A DNA stretch of 64,000 nt. It comes from Rhodospirillaceae bacterium (GTDB lineage: Bacteria > Pseudomonadota > Alphaproteobacteria > Bin65). The stretch is taken from contig JAPPLJ010000041.1 in the NCBI GenBank assembly GCA_028819475.1, forward strand, positions 43,698 to 107,697, in the 5' to 3' direction. Below are positions 8,155-15,729 of the stretch, one piece after another. The notes under the pieces were generated by a model. That model worked only from the letters and a program-made list of their open reading frames with translations. It had not been told where the DNA came from and made no database searches. A program made the translations under genes and the position numbers. Each line of letters opens with the position of its first letter. Positions within the stretch are counted from its first letter, which is position 1.

Positions 8155-8286
8155 CTGTCGGCTTCCACACTTGGGCGCCAATCCGCTCAGGCGTCTTTTG
8201 CGATCCGCCGGGAATAGAGGCAGCCAGGATCGGCAGGGCGGTCGTCTCCTCGATGTCTTGCATCGCGCCGACGCGAATATCCGGTT
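8155..8286 (-). pseudogene. Remnant of an Lrp/AsnC regulator C-terminus
   Basis: On the minus strand the bases next to the sulfatase stop read DIRVGAMQDIEETTALPI, then run on to a stop near 8155. This matches the tail of the intact Lrp gene at 12957-13418 (DISASFVMEDIKETTALPI). The similarity is also direct in DNA: the ~33 bases from 8229 differ from those from 12961 at only about five positions. No N-terminal or DNA-binding part is present, so this is a fragment. The rest of the 317-base gap 7969-8285 shows nothing I recognise. Confidence 0.65.
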
Positions 8287-9890
8287 CAGGCTTCGCCCGT
8301 CTGGAGCGGCGAGCGATCCTGCAATTCGAACAGTTTCCAGGCCATGCGCTCCATGAGGTCTTTGCGCACGGCCCGGTGTCCGGCGTCGTCCCACAGGTTC
8401 GCGATCTCGCCGGGATCGTTGTCGAGATCGTACAACTCGCCGAAGTCCTGGCCTTCCCACAGGGTCATCCGCCAGCGCCGGTCCTGGAAGGTGCGGACGC
8501 GGACCGAGCTTGTCAGGCCCATATAGGGCCGGGCCGTTTGCTGTTCGATGACGAGGCAATCGTGCTCCGATTCGCCGCCGGCCAGAACGGCGGCGAGGTC
8601 CTGGCCCTGCATGCCGTTGAACGGTGCGAGGCCGGCCCGCGCCAGAATCGACCGGGCAATGTCCAGGGAGCTGCACAGAGCATCGGTCGAGACCGGGCGG
8701 TCCCTTGCGGCCGGATCGGACCAGAGAAACGGGACACGGATCAGGCTCTGATAGTGCAGCGGCCCTTTCTGCACGATGCCGTGGTCGCCCATCCAGTCGC
8801 CATGGTCGCTCGTAAAGACGACGACCGTGTTTGCCGCGAGCCCGAATTCTTCGAGCGCCGCCAGCACGCGGCCGATACAGTCGTCGATCAGCGCGATCAT
8901 GCCGTAGGTGACGGCGACGATCTGCTTCGCTTCGGCTTCGTTGACCGCGTAGGGCAGCACCCAGCGCCGGTCGGCGACGCCGGTCTCGAACTCCCGGTGC
9001 ATGGCCGCCAGCGCCGGCGTCTGGTCGTGGGGCCGGTGGTAGAAACTCTCCGGCAGCGCTATGTCGGCCGGATTGTACAGGTCCCAATACCTTCCCGGCG
9101 GCGTAAAGGGATGGTGCGGATCGGGAAACGAGCATTGGACAAAGAAGGGCGCCCGGGCGCCCTCGGCCGCGTGCTTCTCCAGATAGTCCACGGTCATGTC
9201 CGCGATGTAACTGGACGGGTACAGCGCCTCCGGAATGCGCGTCCGGCGGCATTGGGGCGCGTCGTATCGCGGATCGGGCAGCGGGTTTTCCCGGCTGCGA
9301 TAGCTGTCGGAATCCGGGAGGCGCCGCTCCAGCCAGCGCGAATAGTGGCCGCGCACGCTGTCGCCGTGCCAGGTGCAGAGCCGGAAGCTGTCGAAGCCGT
9401 AGAAGTCTCCTTCGGCTTCGTCGGTCGCGGGATCGTCGCATTCGTCGGCACGCAGTTCGCGGTCGTAGGCGGGCCCCTTGCGCAGGTCCCGGTCCGCTTC
9501 ACTGAGATCCGGCGGCGGCGCTTTGAGTCCCTCCGGCCATTCGGTGGCAAAGGCCTTCTCCTGGCCGGTGAAGTTCTGCAAATGGGCCTTGCCCATCAGC
9601 GCTGTCCGGTAGCCGGCGCGCTTCAGCAGGTGGGTGAAGCAGGTCGCGTCGAGGCCGAGCGGGATGCCGTTCATCCGCACGCCGTGCAGGCTCGGCATCC
9701 GGCCGGTCAGGATCGTTGCCCGGTTCGGCATGCAGATCGGCGACGCGACATAGAACCGGTCGAACCGCGTGCCGCGCGCCGCGATCGAATCGATGTGCGG
9801 CGTGCGCAACAGGGGGTTGCCGGCGCAGGACAGATGATCCGCCCGCTGCTGGTCGGTCATGAAAAACAGGAAGTTCGGGCGCTCGATCAT
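8286..9890 (-). CDS. Sulfatase (formylglycine-dependent, choline-sulfatase/arylsulfatase-like)
   Basis: A 534-residue type I sulfatase. RPNFLFFMTDQQRADHL gives the N-terminal metal-binding Asp; SPICMPNRATILTGR contains the CxPxR motif whose Cys is converted to formylglycine; FTSDHGDWMGDHG gives the second metal and substrate histidine cluster. No signal peptide, so the enzyme is probably cytoplasmic, as for choline-sulfatase-like members. It requires a formylglycine-generating enzyme encoded elsewhere. The divergent TRAP transporter begins 192 bases upstream, and this pairing suggests import of a sulfated or carboxylated organic compound. Confidence 0.9.
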   Translation of the reverse strand: MIERPNFLFFMTDQQRADHLSCAGNPLLRTPHIDSIAARGTRFDRFYVASPICMPNRATILTGRMPSLHGVRMNGIPLGLDATCFTHLLKRAGYRTALMGKAHLQNFTGQEKAFATEWPEGLKAPPPDLSEADRDLRKGPAYDRELRADECDDPATDEAEGDFYGFDSFRLCTWHGDSVRGHYSRWLERRLPDSDSYRSRENPLPDPRYDAPQCRRTRIPEALYPSSYIADMTVDYLEKHAAEGARAPFFVQCSFPDPHHPFTPPGRYWDLYNPADIALPESFYHRPHDQTPALAAMHREFETGVADRRWVLPYAVNEAEAKQIVAVTYGMIALIDDCIGRVLAALEEFGLAANTVVVFTSDHGDWMGDHGIVQKGPLHYQSLIRVPFLWSDPAARDRPVSTDALCSSLDIARSILARAGLAPFNGMQGQDLAAVLAGGESEHDCLVIEQQTARPYMGLTSSVRVRTFQDRRWRMTLWEGQDFGELYDLDNDPGEIANLWDDAGHRAVRKDLMERMAWKLFELQDRSPLQTGEA

Positions 9891-9955
9891 CTGTATTTCC
9901 CGGCTGGCGGCGCCTTTCGCTCAGCGCATCTCCGCCTCCCCCGGCCGGTATCGGA

Positions 9956-9984
9956 TTGAAGCCCGGACACGCCGCACGTAGTAT
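9956..9984 (+). promoter_or_regulatory. Candidate promoter for the TRAP operon
   Basis: TTGAAG (9956-9961) and TAGTAT (9979-9984) are 17 bases apart, each matching four of six consensus positions, about 100 bases before the TRAP start at 10083. Weak but correctly placed in the divergent region between sulfatase and TRAP genes. Confidence 0.3.
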
Positions 9985-10082
9985 CCCTCACGGCACAGGC
10001 AGGCATTCGCTCTTTCGCTCCGGTTCCGAAGCAGCGATTGGTTCTCGGCGATAGGCCTGTCGCCTTCAGGGAAGGAATCTTC

Positions 10083-11102
10083 ATGTCCACAATGCCCAGG
10101 TCTGTCGCGTTCGCGGGAGTTGCGCTTGCCGCCTTGTGCGGCGCGTCCTCCGCCCAGTCGGTCACGCTCAAATTCGCCTCGATGGCGCCGGAGCGCAACC
10201 CGATCAACCAGTGCGGCCCTGTCGCCATCATGGAGGCGATCACGAAACGCACCGGCGGCAAGGTCAAATTCACCCGGTTCTTCGCCGGCACCGCGCTGTC
10301 CCATCCGCTGCGCCAGTATCAGCAGCTCGCCAAGAATGTCACCGACATGTCCCAGGGCGTGCTGACCTACACGCCGGGCCGGTTTCCGCTGACCAGCCTG
10401 GCGGCCCTGCCCTTCCTGATGAAAGACAATGTCGCCGGCGCGCGGGCGGTCACCAGGGTCGTGCAGGCGCACTTGCAGAACGAATTCAAGGACATCCATC
10501 TGCTCGCCATCGTCGTTCCCGCGCTCTACCAGATCCACCTGCGCAAAGAGATCAAGACGATCGACGACATGAAGGGCCTGCGCCTGCGGGGCGCCGGCCG
10601 CGTGCACCAGATGGTGCTGAAGGCGCTGGGTTCGGTGCCGGCGCAACTCCCCGCGCCGCGCATCTACGAGAGCCTGTCGAAGGGCGTGATCGACGGCGCG
10701 CTGTTCCCGTGGTCGGGCATGCTGTCGTGGAAAATCGGCGAAGTCACGAACTACAGCCTCGGCGTGACGCTGAACGGCGCGACGATGTTCCTGGGCATGA
10801 GCAAGAAGGCTTACGACGGCCTGCCGGCGGATGCGAAGACGGTGATCGATTCCGACTTCACCGGCCCGAAGCTGGCGGCCTGGAGCTCCAGCTGCTGGAC
10901 GCCGGTCGACGCCAAGGGACTGGCCATCGCCAAGAAACAGAACAAGGTGGTCATGGCAGACGCCGCGCTGCAGGCCGACTTCCGTAAGCGGCTGGCCGGC
11001 GTCAGCGAAGCCTATGTCGCCGGGCTGGAAAAGAAGGGCCTGCCGGCGCGGAAAATCCTGGCGGCGATGAAGAAGGCCATCGCCGAAGAAGAAGCGAAAT
11101 AG
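10083..11102 (+). CDS. dctP: TRAP transporter substrate-binding protein (DctP family)
   Basis: A 339-residue periplasmic binding protein with a signal peptide (SVAFAGVALAALCGASSAQS). The mature part begins VTLKFASMAPERNP and carries the DctP features QYQQLAKNVTDMSQG and the conserved helix region KGLRLRGAGRVHQ with its carboxylate-binding Arg. Start chosen at ATG 10083 after aaggaa. It feeds the membrane subunits downstream. Ligands of this family are usually organic acids; which one is not evident. A 13-bp hairpin separates it from the permease gene, which would favour a higher level of binding protein. Confidence 0.92.
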   Translation: MSTMPRSVAFAGVALAALCGASSAQSVTLKFASMAPERNPINQCGPVAIMEAITKRTGGKVKFTRFFAGTALSHPLRQYQQLAKNVTDMSQGVLTYTPGRFPLTSLAALPFLMKDNVAGARAVTRVVQAHLQNEFKDIHLLAIVVPALYQIHLRKEIKTIDDMKGLRLRGAGRVHQMVLKALGSVPAQLPAPRIYESLSKGVIDGALFPWSGMLSWKIGEVTNYSLGVTLNGATMFLGMSKKAYDGLPADAKTVIDSDFTGPKLAAWSSSCWTPVDAKGLAIAKKQNKVVMADAALQADFRKRLAGVSEAYVAGLEKKGLPARKILAAMKKAIAEEEAK

Positions 11103-11116
11103 AAATGGACGCTACG

Positions 11117-11146
11117 CCGGGCCGGACGGGCCTCCGTCCGGCCCGG
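11117..11146 (+). other. Perfect 13-bp intercistronic hairpin
   Basis: CCGGGCCGGACGG, loop GCCT, then the exact complement CCGTCCGGCCCGG. It lies 15 bases after the dctP stop and 36 bases before dctM. No T-run follows, so it is probably not a full terminator; it could block 3' exonucleases and keep dctP mRNA more abundant than the permease mRNA. Confidence 0.65.
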
Positions 11147-11182
11147 AGCGACCCGGCCCTGCCCTAACCCCGGCCGATCGAC

Positions 11183-12484
11183 ATGGCGCCCGCCGCCGGC
11201 CTTGCCGGTCTGGCAATCCTGCTCCTCCTGATCGCCTTGCGGATGCCGATCGGCCTTGCGCTTGGCGTCGTCGGCATCGGCGGCACCTGGGCATTGCTGG
11301 GCTGGGACACGCTGGTGTTCGCCCTCGGCTCAGCGCCGGTCGAGGCGATGAGCAACTTCACGCTCTCGGTCCTGCCGCTGTTCATTTTCATGGGCATCCT
11401 GGCGGTGAAGGCCGGGTTCGCCGAGTCGCTGTACAAGGCGGCCTACGCTTTCGTCGGCCATCGCAGGGGCGGCCTCGCCATCGCCAGCATCGTCGCCTGC
11501 GGCGGCTTCGGCGCGGTCAGCGGCAGCAGCCTCGCCACGGTCGCGGCGATGGGCAAGCTCGCGGTGCCGGAAATGCTGCGCTACGGCTACAGCCGGCCGC
11601 TGGCGGCCGGATCGGTCGCGACGGCCGGAACCGTCGCCATCCTGATCCCGCCGTCGCTCCCTATGATCATCTATGCGCTGCTGACCGAAGTGTCGATCGG
11701 CAAGCTGTTCGCCGCCGGCATCCTGCCGGGCATCCTGGCGGTGCTGCTCTATTCGCTGACCACGGTCGTCTGGATGTGGGCGAGGCCCCAGGACGGACCG
11801 GCCGGCGAACGCATGGCCTGGATCGACCGCTTGCGCGCCCTCGGCGGCGTGTGGGGCGTCGTCTCGATCTTTCTTCTGGTGCTCGGCGGTATTTTCGGCG
11901 GCCTGTTCTCGCCGACCGAGGGCGCGTCTGTCGGGGCGGCCGGCGCGCTGCTGCTCGGCATCCTGTCCGGCAAGATCGGCTGGCGCGCCTTTGTCGACGC
12001 TGTCTCCGAAACCGTCGTGCTGACCGCCGCGATCCTGTTTGTCGTGATCGGCGTATCGCTGTTTTCCTTCTTCGTCACCGGCGCCCATTTTCCGCAGTTC
12101 CTTTCGGAAACCGTCGGCAACCTCGACCTGTCGAAATATCTGGTCCTGGCGATCGTCGTTCTGCTGCTGATCGTGCTCGGCTGCTTTCTCGACGTGATCG
12201 CCATCGTCTTCGTCACCACGCCGGTGCTGTTCCCGATCATGCGCGATCTGGGCTTCCACCCGGTGTGGTACGGCATCGTCACCATGATGGTCGTGGAGTT
12301 CGGCGCGGTGACGCCGCCGATCGGGATGAACATATTCGTGCTGGCGAAACAGCTGCCGCAGGTATCGGCGGCGCAGGCGTTCAAGGGCATCGCCCCCTAT
12401 CTGGTCGCCGATACGTTGCGCCTGCTCCTGATCGTCGCCTTTCCGATCATCGTCTTGTGGCTGCCGGGAGTGTTTTTCCAATGA
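11183..12484 (+). CDS. dctM: TRAP transporter large permease (DctM family)
   Basis: A 433-residue integral membrane protein with about twelve hydrophobic segments, the catalytic subunit that couples Na+ or H+ entry to solute uptake. Family features include RMPIGLALGVVGIGG near the N-terminus, GGFGAVSGSSLATVAAMG, and the late EFGAVTPPIGMNIFVL block. In most TRAP operons the small subunit gene (Q) precedes M; here M comes first and its stop overlaps the Q start in ATGA. Confidence 0.93.
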   Translation: MAPAAGLAGLAILLLLIALRMPIGLALGVVGIGGTWALLGWDTLVFALGSAPVEAMSNFTLSVLPLFIFMGILAVKAGFAESLYKAAYAFVGHRRGGLAIASIVACGGFGAVSGSSLATVAAMGKLAVPEMLRYGYSRPLAAGSVATAGTVAILIPPSLPMIIYALLTEVSIGKLFAAGILPGILAVLLYSLTTVVWMWARPQDGPAGERMAWIDRLRALGGVWGVVSIFLLVLGGIFGGLFSPTEGASVGAAGALLLGILSGKIGWRAFVDAVSETVVLTAAILFVVIGVSLFSFFVTGAHFPQFLSETVGNLDLSKYLVLAIVVLLLIVLGCFLDVIAIVFVTTPVLFPIMRDLGFHPVWYGIVTMMVVEFGAVTPPIGMNIFVLAKQLPQVSAAQAFKGIAPYLVADTLRLLLIVAFPIIVLWLPGVFFQ

Positions 12485-12960
12485 GGCGCGGGCCGCGGCT
12501 GCTGCTGGCCGGAATGGCGGCGCTCGCCGGCGTCGCGATCGTCGGCCTGATGACCCTTACCGTGCTGGATATTGCCGGCCGGAACCTGAAGCTGTTCTAC
12601 CTTGTCGGCGTCATCGAGATATCGACGCTCACCATGGTGCTAATGGCCTATTTCGCCTTCTCCCACACCTTCGTGAAAGACGGGCATATCTCGGTCGACC
12701 TGTTCACGACCCGTCTGTCCGACCGCACGAATGCCCGCCTGGACGCCGTCTGGCTGATCGTGGCCGGCCTGTTCTTCGCCGTGCTCGCCTGGCCAGTCCT
12801 CGGGCACGGGCTGGAGCTGCACGAAGCCGGGGAACGCACCACCAACATGGAGTGGTCGCATCTCGTCTTCGCCGTCCCGTCGTTCGCCGGGATCGTCGTG
12901 ACGGCGGCGACCTGCATCGTCCTGGGCACGATCCGTCTCATTCGGACGACGCGGAACTAG
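12481..12960 (+). CDS. dctQ: TRAP transporter small permease (DctQ family)
   Basis: A 159-residue membrane protein with four hydrophobic helices, the scaffold-like small TRAP subunit. VLDIAGRNL and FVKDGHISVDLF are typical of the family. It starts at ATG 12481, overlapping the dctM stop by four bases. Its stop overlaps the stop of the convergent Lrp gene (12957-12959). Confidence 0.9.
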   Translation: MRRGPRLLLAGMAALAGVAIVGLMTLTVLDIAGRNLKLFYLVGVIEISTLTMVLMAYFAFSHTFVKDGHISVDLFTTRLSDRTNARLDAVWLIVAGLFFAVLAWPVLGHGLELHEAGERTTNMEWSHLVFAVPSFAGIVVTAATCIVLGTIRLIRTTRN

Positions 12961-13418
12961 ATCGGCAGTGCCGTCGTCTCCTTGATGTCCTCCATGACGA
13001 AACTGGCCGAAATGTCCGAGATCGGGACCTTCGCGATCAGGCGCTTGTAGAACCGGTCATAGCCCGTGACGTCCGCGACCCGCAGCCGGAGCACATAATC
13101 GATATCGCCGGTCATCCGGTGGGCGCCCTGGATCTCCGGCAGCGTCCGAACCGCTTCCTCGAACTTGGCGAGCCAGCCCTCTTCATGGGCGCTGGTGCGG
13201 ATGATGACGAAGACCGACAGGCCGAGACCGACCGCGTCCGGGTCGATCAGCGCGACGCGCCCGCGGATGATCCGCCGCTCCTCCAGCTGCTTGACGCGCC
13301 GCCAGCAGGCGTTGCGCGACAGGTTCGTCCTGGCGGCCAGTTCATCCATACTGACCGACGCGTCCTGTTGCAGACAACGCAGAATTCTCAGGTCAGCTTC
13401 ATCCAATTCATGGCTCAT
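12957..13418 (-). CDS. Lrp/AsnC family transcriptional regulator
   Basis: A 153-residue regulator from ATG 13418 (MSHELDEADLRILRCLQQD). An N-terminal helix-turn-helix (VSMDELAARTNLSRNACWRRVKQLEE) is followed by the Lrp effector domain (GRVALIDPDAVGLGLSVFV..., IQGAHRMTGDIDYVLRL, ending IKETTALPI). It is convergent with the TRAP operon and divergent from a DUF6356 gene. A 17-base palindrome touches its start codon and a second dyad follows, probably autoregulatory sites. It may sense an amino acid-like ligand imported by the TRAP system, but that is only positional inference. Confidence 0.93.
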   Translation of the reverse strand: MSHELDEADLRILRCLQQDASVSMDELAARTNLSRNACWRRVKQLEERRIIRGRVALIDPDAVGLGLSVFVIIRTSAHEEGWLAKFEEAVRTLPEIQGAHRMTGDIDYVLRLRVADVTGYDRFYKRLIAKVPISDISASFVMEDIKETTALPI

Positions 13419-13419
13419 C

Positions 13420-13463
13420 TTGGGATGATATCCCAACATTCGGGAAAAATCCAAGAAACTTGG
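13420..13463. promoter_or_regulatory. Two dyads, probable Lrp autoregulatory operators
   Basis: TTGGGAT-GAT-ATCCCAA (13420-13436) is a perfect palindrome one base from the lrp start codon; CCAAG-AAA-CTTGG (13451-13463) is a second dyad with its centre about 29 bases away. Both share the TTGG/CCAA core. Their place between two divergent genes fits Lrp-type regulation. In lrp mRNA the first dyad would form a hairpin right before the start codon. Confidence 0.5.
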
Positions 13464-13542
13464 GACATCTGCTCCGGGTGCGCCTGTTACACTGAAGGAA
13501 GAATGATCGGCCGCGTGCGGCCCGACGAGCGGAGCCAGAAAC

Positions 13543-13791
13543 ATGCGCCAGCAGGAAGCGAGCATCCCGGCGCGATCGTTGCTGAGCGCATTCCGCGATC
13601 ATCCGGCCAGCGTCGGCGAGACCTACCCGGAACATATGGCGTTTGCGATGCGCTTCGGCGCCCGGTTGTTCTGCGCCGGCGCCGCCGCTTTCGTCCATGC
13701 CCTCATCCCGGCACTGTTTGAGACCACAGCGAGCGACACGGTCAAGGCGATGCACGCCGAAATCGAGGGTCGGGGCCGCACAAACGGCTGA
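13543..13791 (+). CDS. DUF6356 family small protein
   Basis: An 82-residue protein, divergent from the lrp gene. FRDHPASVGETYPEHMAFAMRFGARLF followed by a hydrophobic stretch (CAGAAAFVHALIPALF) and ETTASDTVKAMHAEI matches the DUF6356 pattern found widely in Alphaproteobacteria. The hydrophobic part suggests membrane association. No function is known. Confidence 0.85.
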   Translation: MRQQEASIPARSLLSAFRDHPASVGETYPEHMAFAMRFGARLFCAGAAAFVHALIPALFETTASDTVKAMHAEIEGRGRTNG

Positions 13792-13812
13792 GACCGGCGC
13801 GCCCGCACGCAC

Positions 13813-14436
13813 TCAGCGGATTTGCGCAACCGCCCGGTCAATTTTCCGGCAGAACGCCTTGAGGCGCGCCTCGTCGAGCGCCGCCACGCCGTAAAGGCTC
13901 AACATCTCGAAGGCCGCCTGCGGCGCGCAAGCCTTGAGGATCGCCCCCTTCAGGACTCGCTTGACCGGCTGCCGCAGGAACAGGCGGTCGATTTTCCACG
14001 GTGACGTCATCGTCGTGATCGCCAGGCAGGATTTGAGGTTGCCCAGCGCCGGCGTGATGGCGCCCGTCTCGGCTACACTGTCGAAGGCGACGCCGGGCGC
14101 CCACACCCGGTCGAACCAGCCCTTGAGCAGCGCGGGCATCCCGAACCACCAGGTCGGAAAGACGAGGATCAGCGTCTCCGCACGTTTCAGCCGGGCGGTT
14201 TCCCCGCCGACAGCGCTATCGTCGAATTGGCTGAAATAGCTCGCCCGCTCGGCGGCGGTGAGCGCGGCCTCGAAGCCGCATCCGTAGAGATCCAGGTGCT
14301 CATAGGACACGCCGTTCGCCGCGAGGCCGGCTTCGACCCGGCCGACAAGGTGATGGCACAGGCTGTCCTTCAGCGGATGGCAGGAGACGATCAGGCAGTT
14401 CGGTTCGGCGTTCCGCAGCGTTCGGGCCTCGGCCAC
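13813..14436 (-). CDS. NAD(P)H:quinone oxidoreductase-like flavodoxin-fold protein
   Basis: A 207-residue protein with the flavodoxin-like quinone reductase fold: CLIVSCHPLKDSL at the FMN phosphate loop, then ETLILVFPTWWFGMPALLKGWFDRVW, the classic NQO/KefF-type block. Such enzymes carry out two-electron reduction of quinones. It lies 48 bases downstream of the intradiol dioxygenase on the same strand, so a shared role with quinone or catechol chemistry is plausible. Confidence 0.88.
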   Translation of the reverse strand: MAEARTLRNAEPNCLIVSCHPLKDSLCHHLVGRVEAGLAANGVSYEHLDLYGCGFEAALTAAERASYFSQFDDSAVGGETARLKRAETLILVFPTWWFGMPALLKGWFDRVWAPGVAFDSVAETGAITPALGNLKSCLAITTMTSPWKIDRLFLRQPVKRVLKGAILKACAPQAAFEMLSLYGVAALDEARLKAFCRKIDRAVAQIR

Positions 14437-14484
14437 TTTTTTCGTCTCCTTTGCCCGGCGCCGGGCGCTCCCGCAATCGACGCG

Positions 14485-15117
14485 TCAGGCCGGGGCCAGC
14501 ACGAAATCGAATCGCGCCCGCCAGTGTCCGCCGACCCTGTCGAGGCGCAGCAACAGTTCGTCGCGATAGATGAAATCCCGGCTGTTGGCCTCCCGCAGGT
14601 CTGGAAAATAGAGCTGGGTGGTCAGCAGGCGCGTCTTCTCGCCCTGCACCTTGACGTGAAAATGCGGCGTCCGCCCGGTGTAGTGGCCGGGCCGGACGGT
14701 CTTGAACCGGAACGCGCCGGCGGCGTCGGTAAACTGATGGCCGCGATAGCGGAAACCGCTGTTGTCGTACCGGCCGCGCTCGTCGCAATGCCACAGGTCG
14801 ACAACCGCGCCGGGCACGGGGCGGCAGTCGGACATCAGTACGAGCCCCTGAAGGACCAGCGGTTCTCCGCCGGAGTCCGGCTCAAGCAGCCTGGTGCGCC
14901 GCGGCGTCGACGGCGTGTAAAACGGCCCCGCAGTCCGCCCGACCGTACCGGGCGTGCATGCCGCAGGCGGCGCGAGACCGAGGCCGCGATCGGCCGCCGG
15001 CCCCCTAAATTTGTATCCGAGAGTCGCCGAACGGGCGCCGGGCGGCAACAGCGCTGCGGCCGCGCCGGCCGCGAGCCCGGCCGTTACGGTTCGGCGTGTC
15101 AAGCTGCGGTTCGACAT
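14485..15117 (-). CDS. Intradiol ring-cleavage dioxygenase, Tat-exported
   Basis: A 210-residue protein with an N-terminal twin-arginine signal (SLTRRTVTAGLAAGAAAALLP). TAGPFYTP, VVDLWHCDERGRYDNSG and PGHYTGRTPHFHVKV match the intradiol dioxygenase core; the tyrosines in GRYDNS and GHYTGR and the two histidines in HFHVK are expected to ligate Fe(III). True catechol 1,2-dioxygenases are longer, so this belongs to the short exported subgroup whose substrate is not settled. Probably cotranscribed with the quinone reductase-like gene downstream. Confidence 0.88.
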   Translation of the reverse strand: MSNRSLTRRTVTAGLAAGAAAALLPPGARSATLGYKFRGPAADRGLGLAPPAACTPGTVGRTAGPFYTPSTPRRTRLLEPDSGGEPLVLQGLVLMSDCRPVPGAVVDLWHCDERGRYDNSGFRYRGHQFTDAAGAFRFKTVRPGHYTGRTPHFHVKVQGEKTRLLTTQLYFPDLREANSRDFIYRDELLLRLDRVGGHWRARFDFVLAPA

Positions 15118-15252
15118 CGACTTCTCCTATCATATTCGAGGTCCGGACGCATTTCCGTTCACGGCATAGCCGGACCGGCGGATTCGGGATCGAGTTCCCC
15201 AGCGCTCCGGACTAATGTGGGCGAAGATTCTCCTGTCTTGAAAGAAACGACG

Positions 15253-15693
15253 ATGCCGGCCGAATCCATCGCTTACCTGAATCCGCCGAACACCTGCCCG
15301 GCCCAGGGCCTCTACTCTCACGCCACCGCCGTGCCCGCGGGCGGCACGCTGCACATCGCCGGCCAGCTATCGGTCGGGCGCAACGGCAGCGTGGTCGGCA
15401 AGAACGATTTCGACGCCCAGATGCGCCAGGTGCTCGAAAATCTGGGCGCGGTCCTCGAAGGCACCGGCCTCGGTTTCAACCATATCGTCAAATTCACGAC
15501 CTACCTGGTCCATGCACAGGATATCGAGCGGTTTATGGAGATCCGCGCCGAACTGTTTCCGGCGCTCTTCGGCGGAAGCCTGTATCCGCCGAATACACTG
15601 CTGATCGTCGACCGGTTGGTGAAGGAGGAATTCCTGATCGAGATCGAAGCGATCGCCTATTCCGATCCGGAAGGCGCCATGCGTCAGCCCTGA
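15253..15693 (+). CDS. Rid family protein (not canonical RidA)
   Basis: A 146-residue YjgF/YER057c/UK114 protein: LHIAGQLSVGRNG, DAQMRQVLENLGAVLEGTGLGFNHIVKFTTYLV, and a C-terminus FLIEIEAIAYS. The Arg that RidA uses to bind the imine carboxylate (in PARS...V) is not there: the corresponding stretch is YPPNTLLIVDRL. It therefore probably belongs to another Rid subgroup and may not deaminate 2-aminoacrylate. Divergent from the intradiol dioxygenase across a 135-base gap. Confidence 0.85.
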   Translation: MPAESIAYLNPPNTCPAQGLYSHATAVPAGGTLHIAGQLSVGRNGSVVGKNDFDAQMRQVLENLGAVLEGTGLGFNHIVKFTTYLVHAQDIERFMEIRAELFPALFGGSLYPPNTLLIVDRLVKEEFLIEIEAIAYSDPEGAMRQP

Positions 15694-15729
15694 CCGCCGC
15701 CCGCTTCTGCGCAGGAACGACCTGCCGGC

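Noticed and set aside
13500..13560. Longer lrp reading frame starting at 13565
   Set aside because: It would run through the operator region and the divergent DUF6356 start; MSHELDEADLRILR at 13418 is the typical Lrp N-terminus.
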